DNA of 64,000 nucleotides, from positions 1 to 64,000 of the forward strand of contig NZ_PGGU01000005.1 of the NCBI RefSeq assembly GCF_002872075.1. Direction: 5' to 3'. Within the stretch, counting starts at the first letter, position 1. Each line of letters starts with the position of its first letter. Positions 31,127 through 39,492 of the stretch are shown piece by piece. The notes beneath the pieces are model-generated. The model made no database searches. It was not told where the DNA came from and saw nothing but the letters and a program-made list of their open reading frames with translations. Made by a program: the position numbers and the translations under genes. The stretch comes from Microbacterium aurantiacum. GTDB lineage: Bacteria; Actinomycetota; Actinomycetes; Actinomycetales; Microbacteriaceae.

Positions 31127-32278
31127 GTGCCAGCAGTGAACCTTGGGATGCCGAAGATCCCCGAAGTCCTCGCCCCTCGCCGCAAGACCCGTCAGATCAA
31201 GGTCGGCAAGGTGCTCGTCGGCGGTGACGCTCCGGTCAGCGTCCAGTCGATGACGACGACCAAGACCACCGACATCAACGGCACTTTGCAGCAGATCGCC
31301 GAGCTCACGGCATCGGGATGCGAGATCGTGCGTGTCGCCGTGCCGCATCAGGACGACGCGGACGCGCTGAAGATCATCGCGATGAAGAGCCAGATCCCGG
31401 TGATCGCCGACATCCACTTCCAGCCGCGCTACATCTACACCGCGATCGACGCCGGTTGCGGTGCGGTTCGCGTGAACCCCGGCAACATCCGCGAGTTCGA
31501 CGGCAACGTCGGCAAGATCGCAGAAGCCGCGAAAGCTGCCGGTGTCTCTCTGCGCATCGGCGTCAATGCCGGCTCGCTCGACAGGCGCATCCTGCAGAAG
31601 CACGGCAAGGCGACCGCCGAGGCCCTCGTGGAGAGTGCCGTGTGGGAGGCGTCGCTGTTCGAGGAGCACGACTTCCACGACTTCAAGATCTCGGTCAAGC
31701 ACAATGACCCGATCGTGATGGTCAAGGCGTACCGCCTGCTCTCCGAACGCGGTGACTGGCCGCTGCACCTCGGCGTCACCGAGGCCGGCCCGGCGTTCCA
31801 GGGCACCATCAAGAGCGCCACCGCGTTCGGCATCCTCCTCTCCGAAGGCATCGGCGACACCATCCGGGTCTCGCTGTCCGCGCCGCCGGCCGAAGAGGTC
31901 AAGGTCGGTCATCAGATCCTGCAGTCGCTGAACCTGCGCGAGCGCAAGCTCGAGATCGTCTCCTGCCCCTCGTGCGGACGCGCCCAGGTCGATGTGTACA
32001 CGCTTGCCGAGAACGTCACCGAGGGCCTCAAGGACATGACGGTGCCGCTCCGCGTCGCCGTCATGGGCTGCGTCGTGAACGGGCCGGGCGAGGCGCGCGA
32101 AGCCGATCTGGGCGTCGCATCCGGCAACGGCAAGGGACAGATCTTCGTGAAGGGCGAGGTCATCAAGACCGTTCCCGAGGCGGATATCGTCGCGACGCTC
32201 ATCGAAGAGGCGAACCGCATCGCCGCCGAGATGGGACCGGGATCGCCCCTCGGCACCGCCCAGGTCATCACGATCTGA
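31127..32278 (+). CDS. ispG: 4-hydroxy-3-methylbut-2-enyl diphosphate synthase
   Basis: [4Fe-4S] enzyme that converts MEcPP to HMBPP in the MEP pathway. 383 residues. The TIM-barrel part has [12 protein letters not shown] near the N-terminus and [11 protein letters not shown]. The cluster cysteines are in [13 protein letters not shown] and [11 protein letters not shown]. All motifs are intact. It starts with GTG in leaderless geometry. It works in the same pathway as Dxr, encoded 5 kb upstream. Confidence 0.97.
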   Translation: MPAVNLGMPKIPEVLAPRRKTRQIKVGKVLVGGDAPVSVQSMTTTKTTDINGTLQQIAELTASGCEIVRVAVPHQDDADALKIIAMKSQIPVIADIHFQPRYIYTAIDAGCGAVRVNPGNIREFDGNVGKIAEAAKAAGVSLRIGVNAGSLDRRILQKHGKATAEALVESAVWEASLFEEHDFHDFKISVKHNDPIVMVKAYRLLSERGDWPLHLGVTEAGPAFQGTIKSATAFGILLSEGIGDTIRVSLSAPPAEEVKVGHQILQSLNLRERKLEIVSCPSCGRAQVDVYTLAENVTEGLKDMTVPLRVAVMGCVVNGPGEAREADLGVASGNGKGQIFVKGEVIKTVPEADIVATLIEEANRIAAEMGPGSPLGTAQVITI

Positions 32279-32306
32279 CCTCCGCACCTCAGACAAGGAG
32301 ACGACG

Positions 32307-32636
32307 ATGTCCACTCAGGTTCCTGCTCCCGTCCAGGCGATGGTCGACGCGATCAACGCCGCCGACACGGAGGCTTTCGTGGCCGCGTTCACGCCCGACG
32401 GCTTCGTCAGCGACTGGGGCACGGTCAGGGCCGGCCCCGACGGCGTCCGCAGCTGGGCGGGGAGCGACGCCATCGGCGCCGGGGCGCAGATGACGGTGCT
32501 GAGCGCGGAGACCGAGGGCGACACGACACGCATCCGCTTCGCATGGTCCAGTCGGGTGTTCAACGGGGAGTCCGACGGGATCTTCGTCGTCTCCGGTGAC
32601 AGGCTCGCCAGTTTCACCATCCCGCCGAATCACTGA
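32307..32636 (+). CDS. NTF2-like / SnoaL-like protein
   Basis: 109 residues with the small cone-shaped NTF2 fold pattern: an N-terminal helix VQAMVDAINAADTEAFVAAF, the segment DGFVSDWG and a beta-rich C-terminal half. Proteins of this fold can be isomerases, cyclases or ligand-binding proteins, and nothing here decides which. AAGGAG precedes the ATG. It follows ispG by 28 nt and may be co-transcribed with it. Confidence 0.7.
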   Translation: MSTQVPAPVQAMVDAINAADTEAFVAAFTPDGFVSDWGTVRAGPDGVRSWAGSDAIGAGAQMTVLSAETEGDTTRIRFAWSSRVFNGESDGIFVVSGDRLASFTIPPNH

Positions 32637-32682
32637 GCGGAGTACGGTACCGATAACGGAACCATTCATCGGGAGGTGCTTG

Positions 32683-33174
32683 ATGCGTACTGCAAAGACC
32701 CGGGTCGGGATCGTGTTCGGCGCCGTCATCGCACTCTCGCTGTCTGCGTGCGCGCCGATGCCGTCCGCTGAGCCGTCGTCACCCGCTTCGGCGGAGGCGA
32801 CCGAGCCTGCTCCGTCCGAGTCCGTAGCCCCGGCCGTCGAGCCGTCCCCGGAAGATGACTCGCCGATAGCGGGTGTCTACTTGGACTACGAGGATGGGGC
32901 GATCGAAGCCACACCCGGCACCAAGGTCCTTTTCTTCCACGCGACGTGGTGCCCGCAGTGCCGGATGCTCGATGAACAGCTTCGGAACGAGGGGGCGCCC
33001 GACGGGGTGACCGTGTTCAAGGTCGATTACGACGATCGGGTGGATCTGCGACAGCAGTACGGTGTGACCCTGCAGACGACGGTCGTGTACGTCGGCGACG
33101 ACGGGGAGAAGTTGTCCAGCGCCGTGGTGTACGACGAGCCGTCCATCGAGTCGCTTCTCGCCGCGGCGCCGTGA
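32683..33174 (+). CDS. Thioredoxin-like lipoprotein
   Basis: 163 residues from the ATG at 32683, which has a GGGAGGT site upstream. A signal with lipobox LSAC is followed by about 45 residues of Ser/Pro/Glu linker. The thioredoxin fold has the redox motif WCPQC (W89-C93), which differs from the WCGPC of cytosolic thioredoxin. Anchored outside the membrane, it should reduce or form disulfides in exported proteins. The CcdA-like gene starts 7 nt after its stop and probably supplies electrons to it. Confidence 0.85.
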   Translation: MRTAKTRVGIVFGAVIALSLSACAPMPSAEPSSPASAEATEPAPSESVAPAVEPSPEDDSPIAGVYLDYEDGAIEATPGTKVLFFHATWCPQCRMLDEQLRNEGAPDGVTVFKVDYDDRVDLRQQYGVTLQTTVVYVGDDGEKLSSAVVYDEPSIESLLAAAP

Positions 33175-33181
33175 CCGTGCG

Positions 33182-33916
33182 ATGACCGCGTCGCTGCTGC
33201 TGAGCCTCGCCGCCGGGATTCTGACCGTCGCCGCGCCCTGCGTGCTGCCTCTGCTGCCGATCATCATCGGCGGCGCAGCCGTCGGAGACGAGCGGCGCAG
33301 CCGGCTACGGCCTTACACGATCGCAGCGTCGCTCGCCGTGAGCGTCATCGTCTTCACCCTTGCACTGAAGGCCACGACCGCGTTGCTGGGCATCCCACCC
33401 GCCGTCTGGCAGATCGTCTCGGGAACGATCATCATCCTGCTGGGTGTGGATCTGCTCTTCCCGGTGATCTGGGACCGGATTTCCGCGCGGCTCCGTCTGC
33501 AGGAGCGCAGCGGCGAAATGCTGGAGAGCTCGCAGTCGCGCCGGGGGATCGCGGGCGACGTGCTCACCGGAGCCGCCCTCGGGCCGGTCTTCTCGAGTTG
33601 CAGCCCCACATACGCGCTCATCGTCGCCGCCATCCTGCCGGTGTCGTTCGCCGAAGGGTTCGTCCACGTGATCGCGTACGCGGTGGGGCTCGCCGGCACT
33701 CTGCTGCTGGTGGGTCTTCTCGGGCGGCGTCTGGTGAGGCGGCTCGGCTGGCTCGCTGATCCGCGGGGCTGGTTCCGTCGGGTGATCGGCGTTCTGTTCG
33801 TTATCGTGGGGATCGCCGTGATCGCAGGCCTGGACAAGGCACTGCAGACGCTGATCCTGGATCTGGGCTGGTATGCCCCGGTAGAGCAGCTCGAGCGCTG
33901 GATCGGCGGCGGTTGA
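33182..33916 (+). CDS. CcdA/DsbD-family transmembrane electron carrier
   Basis: 244 residues with six predicted membrane helices. The first helix has the family motif TVAAPCVLPLLP with its essential Cys. The paired motif in helix 4 reads FSSCSPTYALIVAAILP, so both redox cysteines are present. CcdA proteins pass electrons from cytosolic thioredoxin to extracytoplasmic thioredoxin-like partners, here most likely the adjacent lipoprotein. No cytochrome c maturation genes are in the window, so a general thiol-redox role is more likely. Confidence 0.85.
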   Translation: MTASLLLSLAAGILTVAAPCVLPLLPIIIGGAAVGDERRSRLRPYTIAASLAVSVIVFTLALKATTALLGIPPAVWQIVSGTIIILLGVDLLFPVIWDRISARLRLQERSGEMLESSQSRRGIAGDVLTGAALGPVFSSCSPTYALIVAAILPVSFAEGFVHVIAYAVGLAGTLLLVGLLGRRLVRRLGWLADPRGWFRRVIGVLFVIVGIAVIAGLDKALQTLILDLGWYAPVEQLERWIGGG

Positions 33917-33938
33917 ACGTGAATGGAGCAGGAACCCG

Positions 33939-34823
33939 ATGACGCAGAGCAGTGCCGTGACCGACACGATCGTGACTTTCCCCGCGGGCGGGCTGCGCGG
34001 TGACGCGCGGATCCTGCAGATCGAGAGTCGCCAGGACGGGGCTGTCATCGTGCTGGATGCGACTCCGTTCCACCCGGTCGATCACACGTGGCCCGATCAG
34101 CCGGGGGACACGGGTGCGCTGGTCAGCGAGGCCGGCCGGGTACTCGTCACAGACACGGAGATGGCTGCGCGCAGTGACGCGGGTGAGTTCGCGCTCGGCG
34201 CGGAGATTCCAGTTCGGCGGGGGAGTGAAGGGTGGAGCTGGTTCGTCGCGCATCGGATCGAGACGGCGGATGCTCCGGCCTGGCTCGCCGCCGGATCGAC
34301 GGTCGTCGCGGAGGCGGATGCTGAGCGACGTGCGGCGCTCAGTCGCGGGCATACGGCTTGTCATCTGGCGTCGCTCGCCTTGGACCTGGCGCTCGCCGAT
34401 CTGTGGCGGAAGGACCCGGGAGCGGATGCGCTGGGAAGCCCGGATTTCGAGGGGCGCGCGAACCAGTCCAGCCGTATCCACGACGACGGCAGCGTGGACG
34501 AGTACCGGCTCGGAAAGAGCCTGCGCAAGGCCGGCTTCGATACGGAGACGTTCGTCGCGACGCTCGTCGAGCGCCAGGAGCGCATCAACGCGCAGCTCGC
34601 GGCGTGGGTGGCGTCCGGTGCCCGCAGCCGGATCGAGGTCGACGGGCCGACCATCGTCGATCGCCGTCGTTGGCATTGCGAGCTGCCCGAAGGAGAGGCC
34701 GTGATCCTCTGCGGCGGGACTCACGTGGCATCGCTCGCGGAGTTCTCGGCCATCTCGGTGTCGCTCGATCTCAGCGATCCGCAGCTGCTGGTGATGACGA
34801 CGACAGCGGTTCCTGCGGTCTGA
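33939..34823 (+). CDS. AlaX-like alanyl-tRNA editing hydrolase
   Basis: 294 residues. It carries the two zinc-binding motifs of the AlaRS editing domain: HTACH in SRGHTACHLASLAL and CGGTH in VILCGGTHVAS. Free-standing AlaX proteins hydrolyse Ser-tRNA(Ala) and Gly-tRNA(Ala). The N-terminal part resembles the AlaRS C-terminal beta-barrel (LDATPFHPVDHTWPDQPGDTG; here the usual FYPEGGGQ motif is replaced by HPVDHTWPDQPGD). It may act on another amide or ester. GAGCAGGAA precedes the ATG. Confidence 0.75.
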   Translation: MTQSSAVTDTIVTFPAGGLRGDARILQIESRQDGAVIVLDATPFHPVDHTWPDQPGDTGALVSEAGRVLVTDTEMAARSDAGEFALGAEIPVRRGSEGWSWFVAHRIETADAPAWLAAGSTVVAEADAERRAALSRGHTACHLASLALDLALADLWRKDPGADALGSPDFEGRANQSSRIHDDGSVDEYRLGKSLRKAGFDTETFVATLVERQERINAQLAAWVASGARSRIEVDGPTIVDRRRWHCELPEGEAVILCGGTHVASLAEFSAISVSLDLSDPQLLVMTTTAVPAV

Positions 34824-34829
34824 GGCGAG

Positions 34830-35177
34830 TCACCACATCGCGCGCAGGACTCGTACCGTATCCGCCTGAGTCAACTGTGCACGTCGTGCGGCAGCGGCCA
34901 GGGCGCGGGCGGCATCCGCGACATCCTGCGATACGGCGGTCGCAGAGCGGCTCACTCGCGTCCCGGCGCCGATGCGCGATTCGACGAGTCCCTCCGCCTC
35001 CAGCTGCTTGTATGCCTTGGCGACCGTTCCAGGCGCGATGCCGAGATCGGACGCGAGCTGGCGTACCGAGGGGAGCCTTTCGTCGGACGCCAGACCGCCC
35101 GTTGTGATGAGACCCCGAAGTTGGCTGTGCACCTGTTCCGCTGGCGTTCCGCCCGTGGGCGAGACGACGATGATCAT
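34830..35177 (-). CDS. GntR-family regulator, YtrA subfamily
   Basis: 115 residues. An N-terminal winged helix-turn-helix (QVHSQLRGLITTGG, RLPSVRQLASDLGIAPGTVAKAYKQLE in two stretches) is followed by only about 40 residues, the small effector part of YtrA-type regulators. Such proteins usually repress their own operon, often one for a membrane or ABC transporter. Its ATG overlaps the stop of the upstream membrane-protein gene by 4 nt (ATGA), so the two form an operon. The likely operator is upstream of that operon at 36089-36119. Confidence 0.85.
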   Translation of the reverse strand: MIIVVSPTGGTPAEQVHSQLRGLITTGGLASDERLPSVRQLASDLGIAPGTVAKAYKQLEAEGLVESRIGAGTRVSRSATAVSQDVADAARALAAAARRAQLTQADTVRVLRAMW

Positions 35178-36070
35178 GAGGCACGCACCGGCGAGGTGCG
35201 TCGTGATCTGACCGGGACCGCCGTGAGAGCGGTGAGGATCCACAGCGTCAGGCCGAGGGCGAGCGTGAGCGCGGCAGACGTGTGCAGAGCGGGCCCGAGT
35301 GCCGCAAACGGAGTGCCGGTCGCGACCGACCCGAGCTCGGTTGTACTCGTTGATCCGCGCAGCGAGGCTGTCCCGCCCAGCGAGGTCAGCACCGTGGAGA
35401 GATGGACCAGTAGTGCAGCGCACGTGACCCGCCCGATGTTGTCTGCGCGAAGGCGGCGGACTGCGGCGTCGTGCGTCAGATCGTCGTTCCATGCGGTTCG
35501 AGGAATGACGGCCCACGCGATCGAGGCAGTGACCACGAGGGCAGCGAGTCCGAACAGGGCCGGCACGGAGTAGTACCAGCCGTAGATCCCGGTCCCCATT
35601 TCCATCGAGCCCAGGGTGATCGAATAGAACGTGTAGTGACCTTCGAAATCTGGCCGGGAAGCCACTCCCGCAGCGATCGACAAAGCGAGGATGATCGCGA
35701 CGAGCACGCCTGCCCCGGCGATCCACCATGGTGAGAGGAAAGACAGCACTGTGCGGCGGGATACCTGGGCGGTCGCCCTCGTGCGCTGTGACGATGGCGG
35801 GACCATCAGCAGGAGTACGGCGACGATGCCGAGGGCCAGCGGAAGCATCGCACGGAATCGCAAGTCCAGCGTGATCACGAGCGGAAACCAGAACCCGAAG
35901 ACGCGGAGAAGCACGAAAGCGAGTGCCGGAATGCCGCCGGCGATAGCCGTGAGCAGCGCCGTCCGTGCGCTCAGCGGTGGAACCGTTCGCAGGATCAGGA
36001 AGCGGATGCAGGGGGCGGCAATCACGGCGAGAGCGATCGGGCCCACAGCGATCAGGATGAACGTGAACAT
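35174..36070 (-). CDS. Multi-helix membrane protein of a YtrA operon
   Basis: 298 residues from the ATG at 36070, which has a CTGGAGGG site; an in-frame extension to 36133 lacks one. Seven or so hydrophobic segments span most of the length. The segment HYTFYSITLGSMEMGTGIYGWYY lies between helices (quoted in two parts: HYTFYSITLGSME and MGTGIYGWYY). The N-terminal layout resembles DUF1648-type proteins only loosely. No ATP-binding partner is encoded nearby. Function unknown. It is co-expressed with, and probably repressed by, the downstream YtrA-type regulator. Confidence 0.65.
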   Translation of the reverse strand: MFTFILIAVGPIALAVIAAPCIRFLILRTVPPLSARTALLTAIAGGIPALAFVLLRVFGFWFPLVITLDLRFRAMLPLALGIVAVLLLMVPPSSQRTRATAQVSRRTVLSFLSPWWIAGAGVLVAIILALSIAAGVASRPDFEGHYTFYSITLGSMEMGTGIYGWYYSVPALFGLAALVVTASIAWAVIPRTAWNDDLTHDAAVRRLRADNIGRVTCAALLVHLSTVLTSLGGTASLRGSTSTTELGSVATGTPFAALGPALHTSAALTLALGLTLWILTALTAVPVRSRRTSPVRAS

Positions 36071-36088
36071 CGATCCCTCCAGAATGTG

Positions 36089-36135
36089 CCAATCAATTGA
36101 TACATAATGTACTGATTGGTCGATACATTGCAAGC
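36089..36135 (-). promoter_or_regulatory. Promoter and candidate operator of the YtrA operon
   Basis: An AT-rich island in GC-rich surroundings. CCAATCA (36089-36095) and TGATTGG (36113-36119) form an inverted repeat around the inner palindrome TACAT-A-ATGTA (36101-36111). GATACAT occurs again at 36122-36128. On the minus strand TTGCAA (about 36131-36126) and TACATT (about 36109-36104) are spaced as -35 and -10. The operator would cover the promoter, fitting autorepression by the GntR protein. Confidence 0.55.
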
Positions 36136-36151
36136 GGGTCGGTTCTCCGCG

Positions 36152-37063
36152 TCAGTCGTCGACGGGAATTGCGACTTCTCCGAGCTTCGCGCCGAGTCCG
36201 GCGGCGAGGACGTGAGCCTGCGCGAGCGGCATCCATCGGCAGGTCCATGTCTGTTTCCCTCCGCCGCCATCGGGGTCGCCCTCGCCGGCAACCCACGAAG
36301 CGCGAGTGTCCGCCTCGTCGACGCGCATCACGAAGAAGTGTCTCCTCGCGATCTCGGACCGGGTCGGCGCGAGGTCATAGTCCGCGGTGCCGAGAGCAGA
36401 GAAGATCTCCCCGCGCAGCCCGGTCTCCTCGAAGAGCTCCCGCACGGCAGCTTCGTCTGGTGATTCTCCGGGGCGAACCGTCCCCGCAGGCACCTGCACG
36501 CCGGTCGCGGTCAGGGGTACGTCGTCATGTGTGAAGACCAGCAGGTGATTGTCGGAGATGACGTAGCAGACGGCTTTCTCGACGACCGCTCTGCCCGGAG
36601 TCGGAAGTATCCGGATCGCATCGCCCAGTATCCGCAGCACCCCCGGATGCAGCGGCAATGCGGCCAGTTCGGACGGGGCGAACCAGCCGACCTCGACGAT
36701 CTCCTCCTCCTCGAGGGTGAGGGCTGTCCCGGCCGGTAACTCGCATTCGTACGCGATGGTGGTGTAGCCGACGTGGTCGCCGTTGGGGTACTCGACGACC
36801 AGATCGGGGCCGCCATAGGCGCCGATGAGGGTGCCGACCGTAGTCCCGATGCCCAACTCTTCGAGTACTTCGCGGGCGACGGCATCCTGCGGACTCTCGC
36901 CCGGCTCGATGCCACCGCCGATCAGACCCCACATGTCGGAGCCGTGCTGTCGGGCGAGCAGGAACCGGTCGCCGTCATGGATGATCGCGGTGATGGCGGG
37001 GAGCAGCAGCAGATCATGGCCCACGTGCGCCCGGAGCTTCTCGACGTATGGTGACTTCGGCAT
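36152..37063 (-). CDS. Protein with two NUDIX hydrolase domains
   Basis: 303 residues with two complete NUDIX boxes in one chain. The first (about residues 45-70) reads GGGIEPGESPQDAVAREVLEELGI (24 residues; core GESPQDAVAREVLEELG). The second (about 185-205) has core GESPDEAAVRELFEETG. Both keep the catalytic REUXEE pattern, so both should bind metal and hydrolyse X-linked nucleoside diphosphates. Substrates are unknown. TAGGCT lies 7 nt before the ATG at 37063, which fixes the start. Tandem NUDIX proteins are rare compared with single-domain ones. Confidence 0.82.
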   Translation of the reverse strand: MPKSPYVEKLRAHVGHDLLLLPAITAIIHDGDRFLLARQHGSDMWGLIGGGIEPGESPQDAVAREVLEELGIGTTVGTLIGAYGGPDLVVEYPNGDHVGYTTIAYECELPAGTALTLEEEEIVEVGWFAPSELAALPLHPGVLRILGDAIRILPTPGRAVVEKAVCYVISDNHLLVFTHDDVPLTATGVQVPAGTVRPGESPDEAAVRELFEETGLRGEIFSALGTADYDLAPTRSEIARRHFFVMRVDEADTRASWVAGEGDPDGGGGKQTWTCRWMPLAQAHVLAAGLGAKLGEVAIPVDD

Positions 37064-37070
37064 GCAGGCG

Positions 37071-37076
37071 AGCCTA
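37071..37076 (-). promoter_or_regulatory. Leaderless-type -10 (TAGGCT)
   Basis: Minus-strand TAGGCT lies 7 nt before the double-NUDIX ATG at 37063. Confidence 0.5.
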
Positions 37077-37122
37077 CGTCGAGGTGCCCTCCACGAGCAT
37101 TGATCACAGACCCGACGAGGCG

Positions 37123-37971
37123 TCAGAATGCGGCGAGGGCCTCGGAGAGCATCCGATGCCCCTGGGCCTCGAACTCCTCGTCGCCAACCTGGAAGGCCCA
37201 GCAGGCTGTGCCCACCGCCTCCTTGAGCTGGTCCCATCGCCATTGAGCCGCATCGCGAGGGTCTTCGCCATAGCCTTCGAAGAACGCCCGCTCGAGATCC
37301 GGCCTGCCGCGCCACTGTTGGGCTGCGAGACGCGCAAGATCGCTCGACGCCGGCCGGAAGGCAAACCGACCGAAGTCGATGATGCGCACGACACCGCTGT
37401 CGATCAGCCAGTTCCTCGGCTGCCAGTCACCGTGCGTCGGCACGACGGGCACCGGACCCGCCGGCGCATCCGCAAGCGCGCGCCGCGCTGCCTGCTCCTT
37501 CTCTCGGTTGATGCGATGCGGCCGATCGAGCCAGGCCAGAGCGCGTGCTGCCGTGTCGGCCGCGATCTCAGGGTCGATCCGCGCCTCGACGTCATGCAAT
37601 CGCCGAAGTAGCGCGCCGGCTTGGACGTAGGTCGGACGATCCCACTCCGCTTCTGTGCCCTCGACCAACCCGCCCGGCAGGTAGTCGAGCACCATCACAC
37701 GCAGTGACGAGTCGGCATCGCGCAAGCGGGCTGCGTGTCCGCTCGCCACCAGATCCCGGGTGTACGTCGGATGCGCCGAGACCTCGCGCTCGATGTGATG
37801 GTTCGACTCCCCACCGGCTTTGACAATGACATCGCCGTCAGAGGTTCGTACGTGCAGCACGGTCGATTCGACGAGATCCCAGGACATGTCGCGCACGAGT
37901 TCGGCGCCGCGAACGCGTACCGAGGCCCACTGCGACTGCGCCGGCGACAGCCGCTGGTGCCAATCGCTCAC
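37123..37971 (-). CDS. Aminoglycoside phosphotransferase-fold kinase
   Basis: 282 residues with the APH/choline-kinase fold. The catalytic loop is THGDWQPRNWLID and the metal-binding DFG motif is IIDFGRFAF. The N-terminal lobe contains VIVKAG, where the Lys should contact ATP. The family phosphorylates small molecules as varied as aminoglycosides, choline and sugars, so antibiotic resistance should not be inferred. The GTG overlaps the RNB nuclease stop by 4 nt (GTGA), indicating one operon with that gene. Confidence 0.8.
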   Translation of the reverse strand: MSDWHQRLSPAQSQWASVRVRGAELVRDMSWDLVESTVLHVRTSDGDVIVKAGGESNHHIEREVSAHPTYTRDLVASGHAARLRDADSSLRVMVLDYLPGGLVEGTEAEWDRPTYVQAGALLRRLHDVEARIDPEIAADTAARALAWLDRPHRINREKEQAARRALADAPAGPVPVVPTHGDWQPRNWLIDSGVVRIIDFGRFAFRPASSDLARLAAQQWRGRPDLERAFFEGYGEDPRDAAQWRWDQLKEAVGTACWAFQVGDEEFEAQGHRMLSEALAAF

Positions 37972-39383
37972 AACGAGAACTCCAGCTCACCCTTCGCGAT
38001 GTCCGCGCGGACGAGCGTCAGCGACACGGTGTCGCCGGGCGCGGTGCCCGCAGGCACGGGAGCGGACGCTGTCACCGTGGGTTCCGCGATCTGGATCGTC
38101 GCTCGCCCTTCCCGCAGTTCGATCACTGTCGCTTCGATCACGGACCCGACGAGTGGCGTGAGCAGGGCGGCTTCGACGCAGTTGATCGTGGCATTGTTCA
38201 ACTGCGACGCGCGTTGTCCGGATGCCTGCATCAGGCCGGGCAGCTCGTCGAGAGACTCCCGTACCCAGTTGGGAACATCCTTCTCGTTCGAGACGGCGAG
38301 GCATATCGTCAGCACCCACCGGTCGACGAGACGCCGCAGCGGTGCGGTGGCGTGCGCGTAGGGGGCGGCGATCGCCGCCTGTTCGGCATCCGCTGGCGAA
38401 GTGCCGTCGAAGGGGAGGTAGCCGGCGCCGCGGAACAGCATCGCGGCCGCTTCGAGCACCGGCAGGGTCATCGGATCGTCTCGATCGAGAGTGCGCAGGT
38501 ATTCGCCGTATCGTCCTGTCGTCCAGGGGCGGCCGAGCGCCTCGGTCTGACGGCGGAAGGTCGCGAACGATTTCTCGTCAGGCTGCGGCATGGTGCGCAG
38601 GATGCCCACACCGGCATCCAGCATCAGCGAGGCAGCGGCCATCCCGGTCATCAGCGAGAGCTGGGCGTTCCATTCCTCGATGGGCAGAGGTCGCCGCCGC
38701 TCCATGGCGTACCCGCCGTCGGCGGTGCGCACGACCTCGTCGTCGGGGAGGTTCAGGCTCGCGCCTCCTCGCAGACGCTCCTGTTCCAGCCGCAGTGCAC
38801 CGATCTCAGGCAGGAGCGCCGCGGGTCCGTTTTCACCACGGTCCAGCGCCTGCTGAGTGCTGACGTAGTCCAGTTGCACCCGCGACCGGATGAGTGTGCG
38901 CTCCAGCCGGAACTCGGTGACCACTCCGGCCTCGTCGAGTTCGAATGTCCACACCAGCGCGGGCCGGTCGACGTCGGGCAGAAGTGAGACGCGATCTTCG
39001 CTCAGGACGGGTGGATGCAAGGGGATCGTGCCGTCCGCCGCGTACAGGGTCTGGCCGCGCAATCGAGCCTCGGCGTCGACGGCGCCGCCCGGCACGACGA
39101 AGCCGGGGACGTCCGCGATCGCATAGCGCACCGTGTATCCGGTGCCGTTGCGTGCGAGGTGGAACGCCTGGTCCAGGTCGCGTGCGCCGGCCGGATCGAG
39201 TGTTGCGAACGGGGTGTCTCGCAGGTCGAGCTCGGGTGTCGGTGCGGTTGCGGCTTCGGCCTCTGCGAGGACGGATGCTGGGAACTCGACCGGTGCGTCC
39301 AACGAGGTCCGAAGCGCTGCGAGGGCCGCTGCCAGCTCGGTCTGCGCGGCGGAGGGAGCGACGTGTGATCGGCGTTGAGGCAT
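37968..39383 (-). CDS. RNB-domain ribonuclease (RNase II/R family)
   Basis: 471 residues. The catalytic RNB domain starts near residue 52: LDLRDTPFATLDPAGARDLDQAFHL (quoted core DPAGARDLDQAFHL) carries the conserved Asp cluster for Mg2+. YAIADVPGFVVPGG and LYAADGTIPLHPPVLSED are further family blocks. A short C-terminal S1-like segment follows. It lacks the N-terminal cold-shock domains of full RNase R, as is usual for the actinobacterial form. It should degrade RNA 3' to 5'. TAGTGT 6 nt before the ATG suggests a leaderless mRNA. First gene of an operon with the kinase-like gene. Confidence 0.87.
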   Translation of the reverse strand: MPQRRSHVAPSAAQTELAAALAALRTSLDAPVEFPASVLAEAEAATAPTPELDLRDTPFATLDPAGARDLDQAFHLARNGTGYTVRYAIADVPGFVVPGGAVDAEARLRGQTLYAADGTIPLHPPVLSEDRVSLLPDVDRPALVWTFELDEAGVVTEFRLERTLIRSRVQLDYVSTQQALDRGENGPAALLPEIGALRLEQERLRGGASLNLPDDEVVRTADGGYAMERRRPLPIEEWNAQLSLMTGMAAASLMLDAGVGILRTMPQPDEKSFATFRRQTEALGRPWTTGRYGEYLRTLDRDDPMTLPVLEAAAMLFRGAGYLPFDGTSPADAEQAAIAAPYAHATAPLRRLVDRWVLTICLAVSNEKDVPNWVRESLDELPGLMQASGQRASQLNNATINCVEAALLTPLVGSVIEATVIELREGRATIQIAEPTVTASAPVPAGTAPGDTVSLTLVRADIAKGELEFSL

Positions 39384-39389
39384 GAATCC

Positions 39390-39395
39390 ACACTA
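39390..39395 (-). promoter_or_regulatory. Leaderless-type -10 (TAGTGT)
   Basis: Minus-strand TAGTGT lies 6 nt before the RNB gene ATG at 39383. Confidence 0.5.
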
Positions 39396-39492
39396 TGCGG
39401 CTGCTGGTGTACCCACGCCGATGCGGCACGGCAACCGACCTGACCGTGGCGGTTCTCGGCGATTCGTGGGCGGCCTCGCTCCACCCGCGGCC

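Noticed and set aside
37123..37971. An aminoglycoside resistance gene
   Set aside because: The APH fold is shared by many metabolic kinases and nothing ties this one to an antibiotic.
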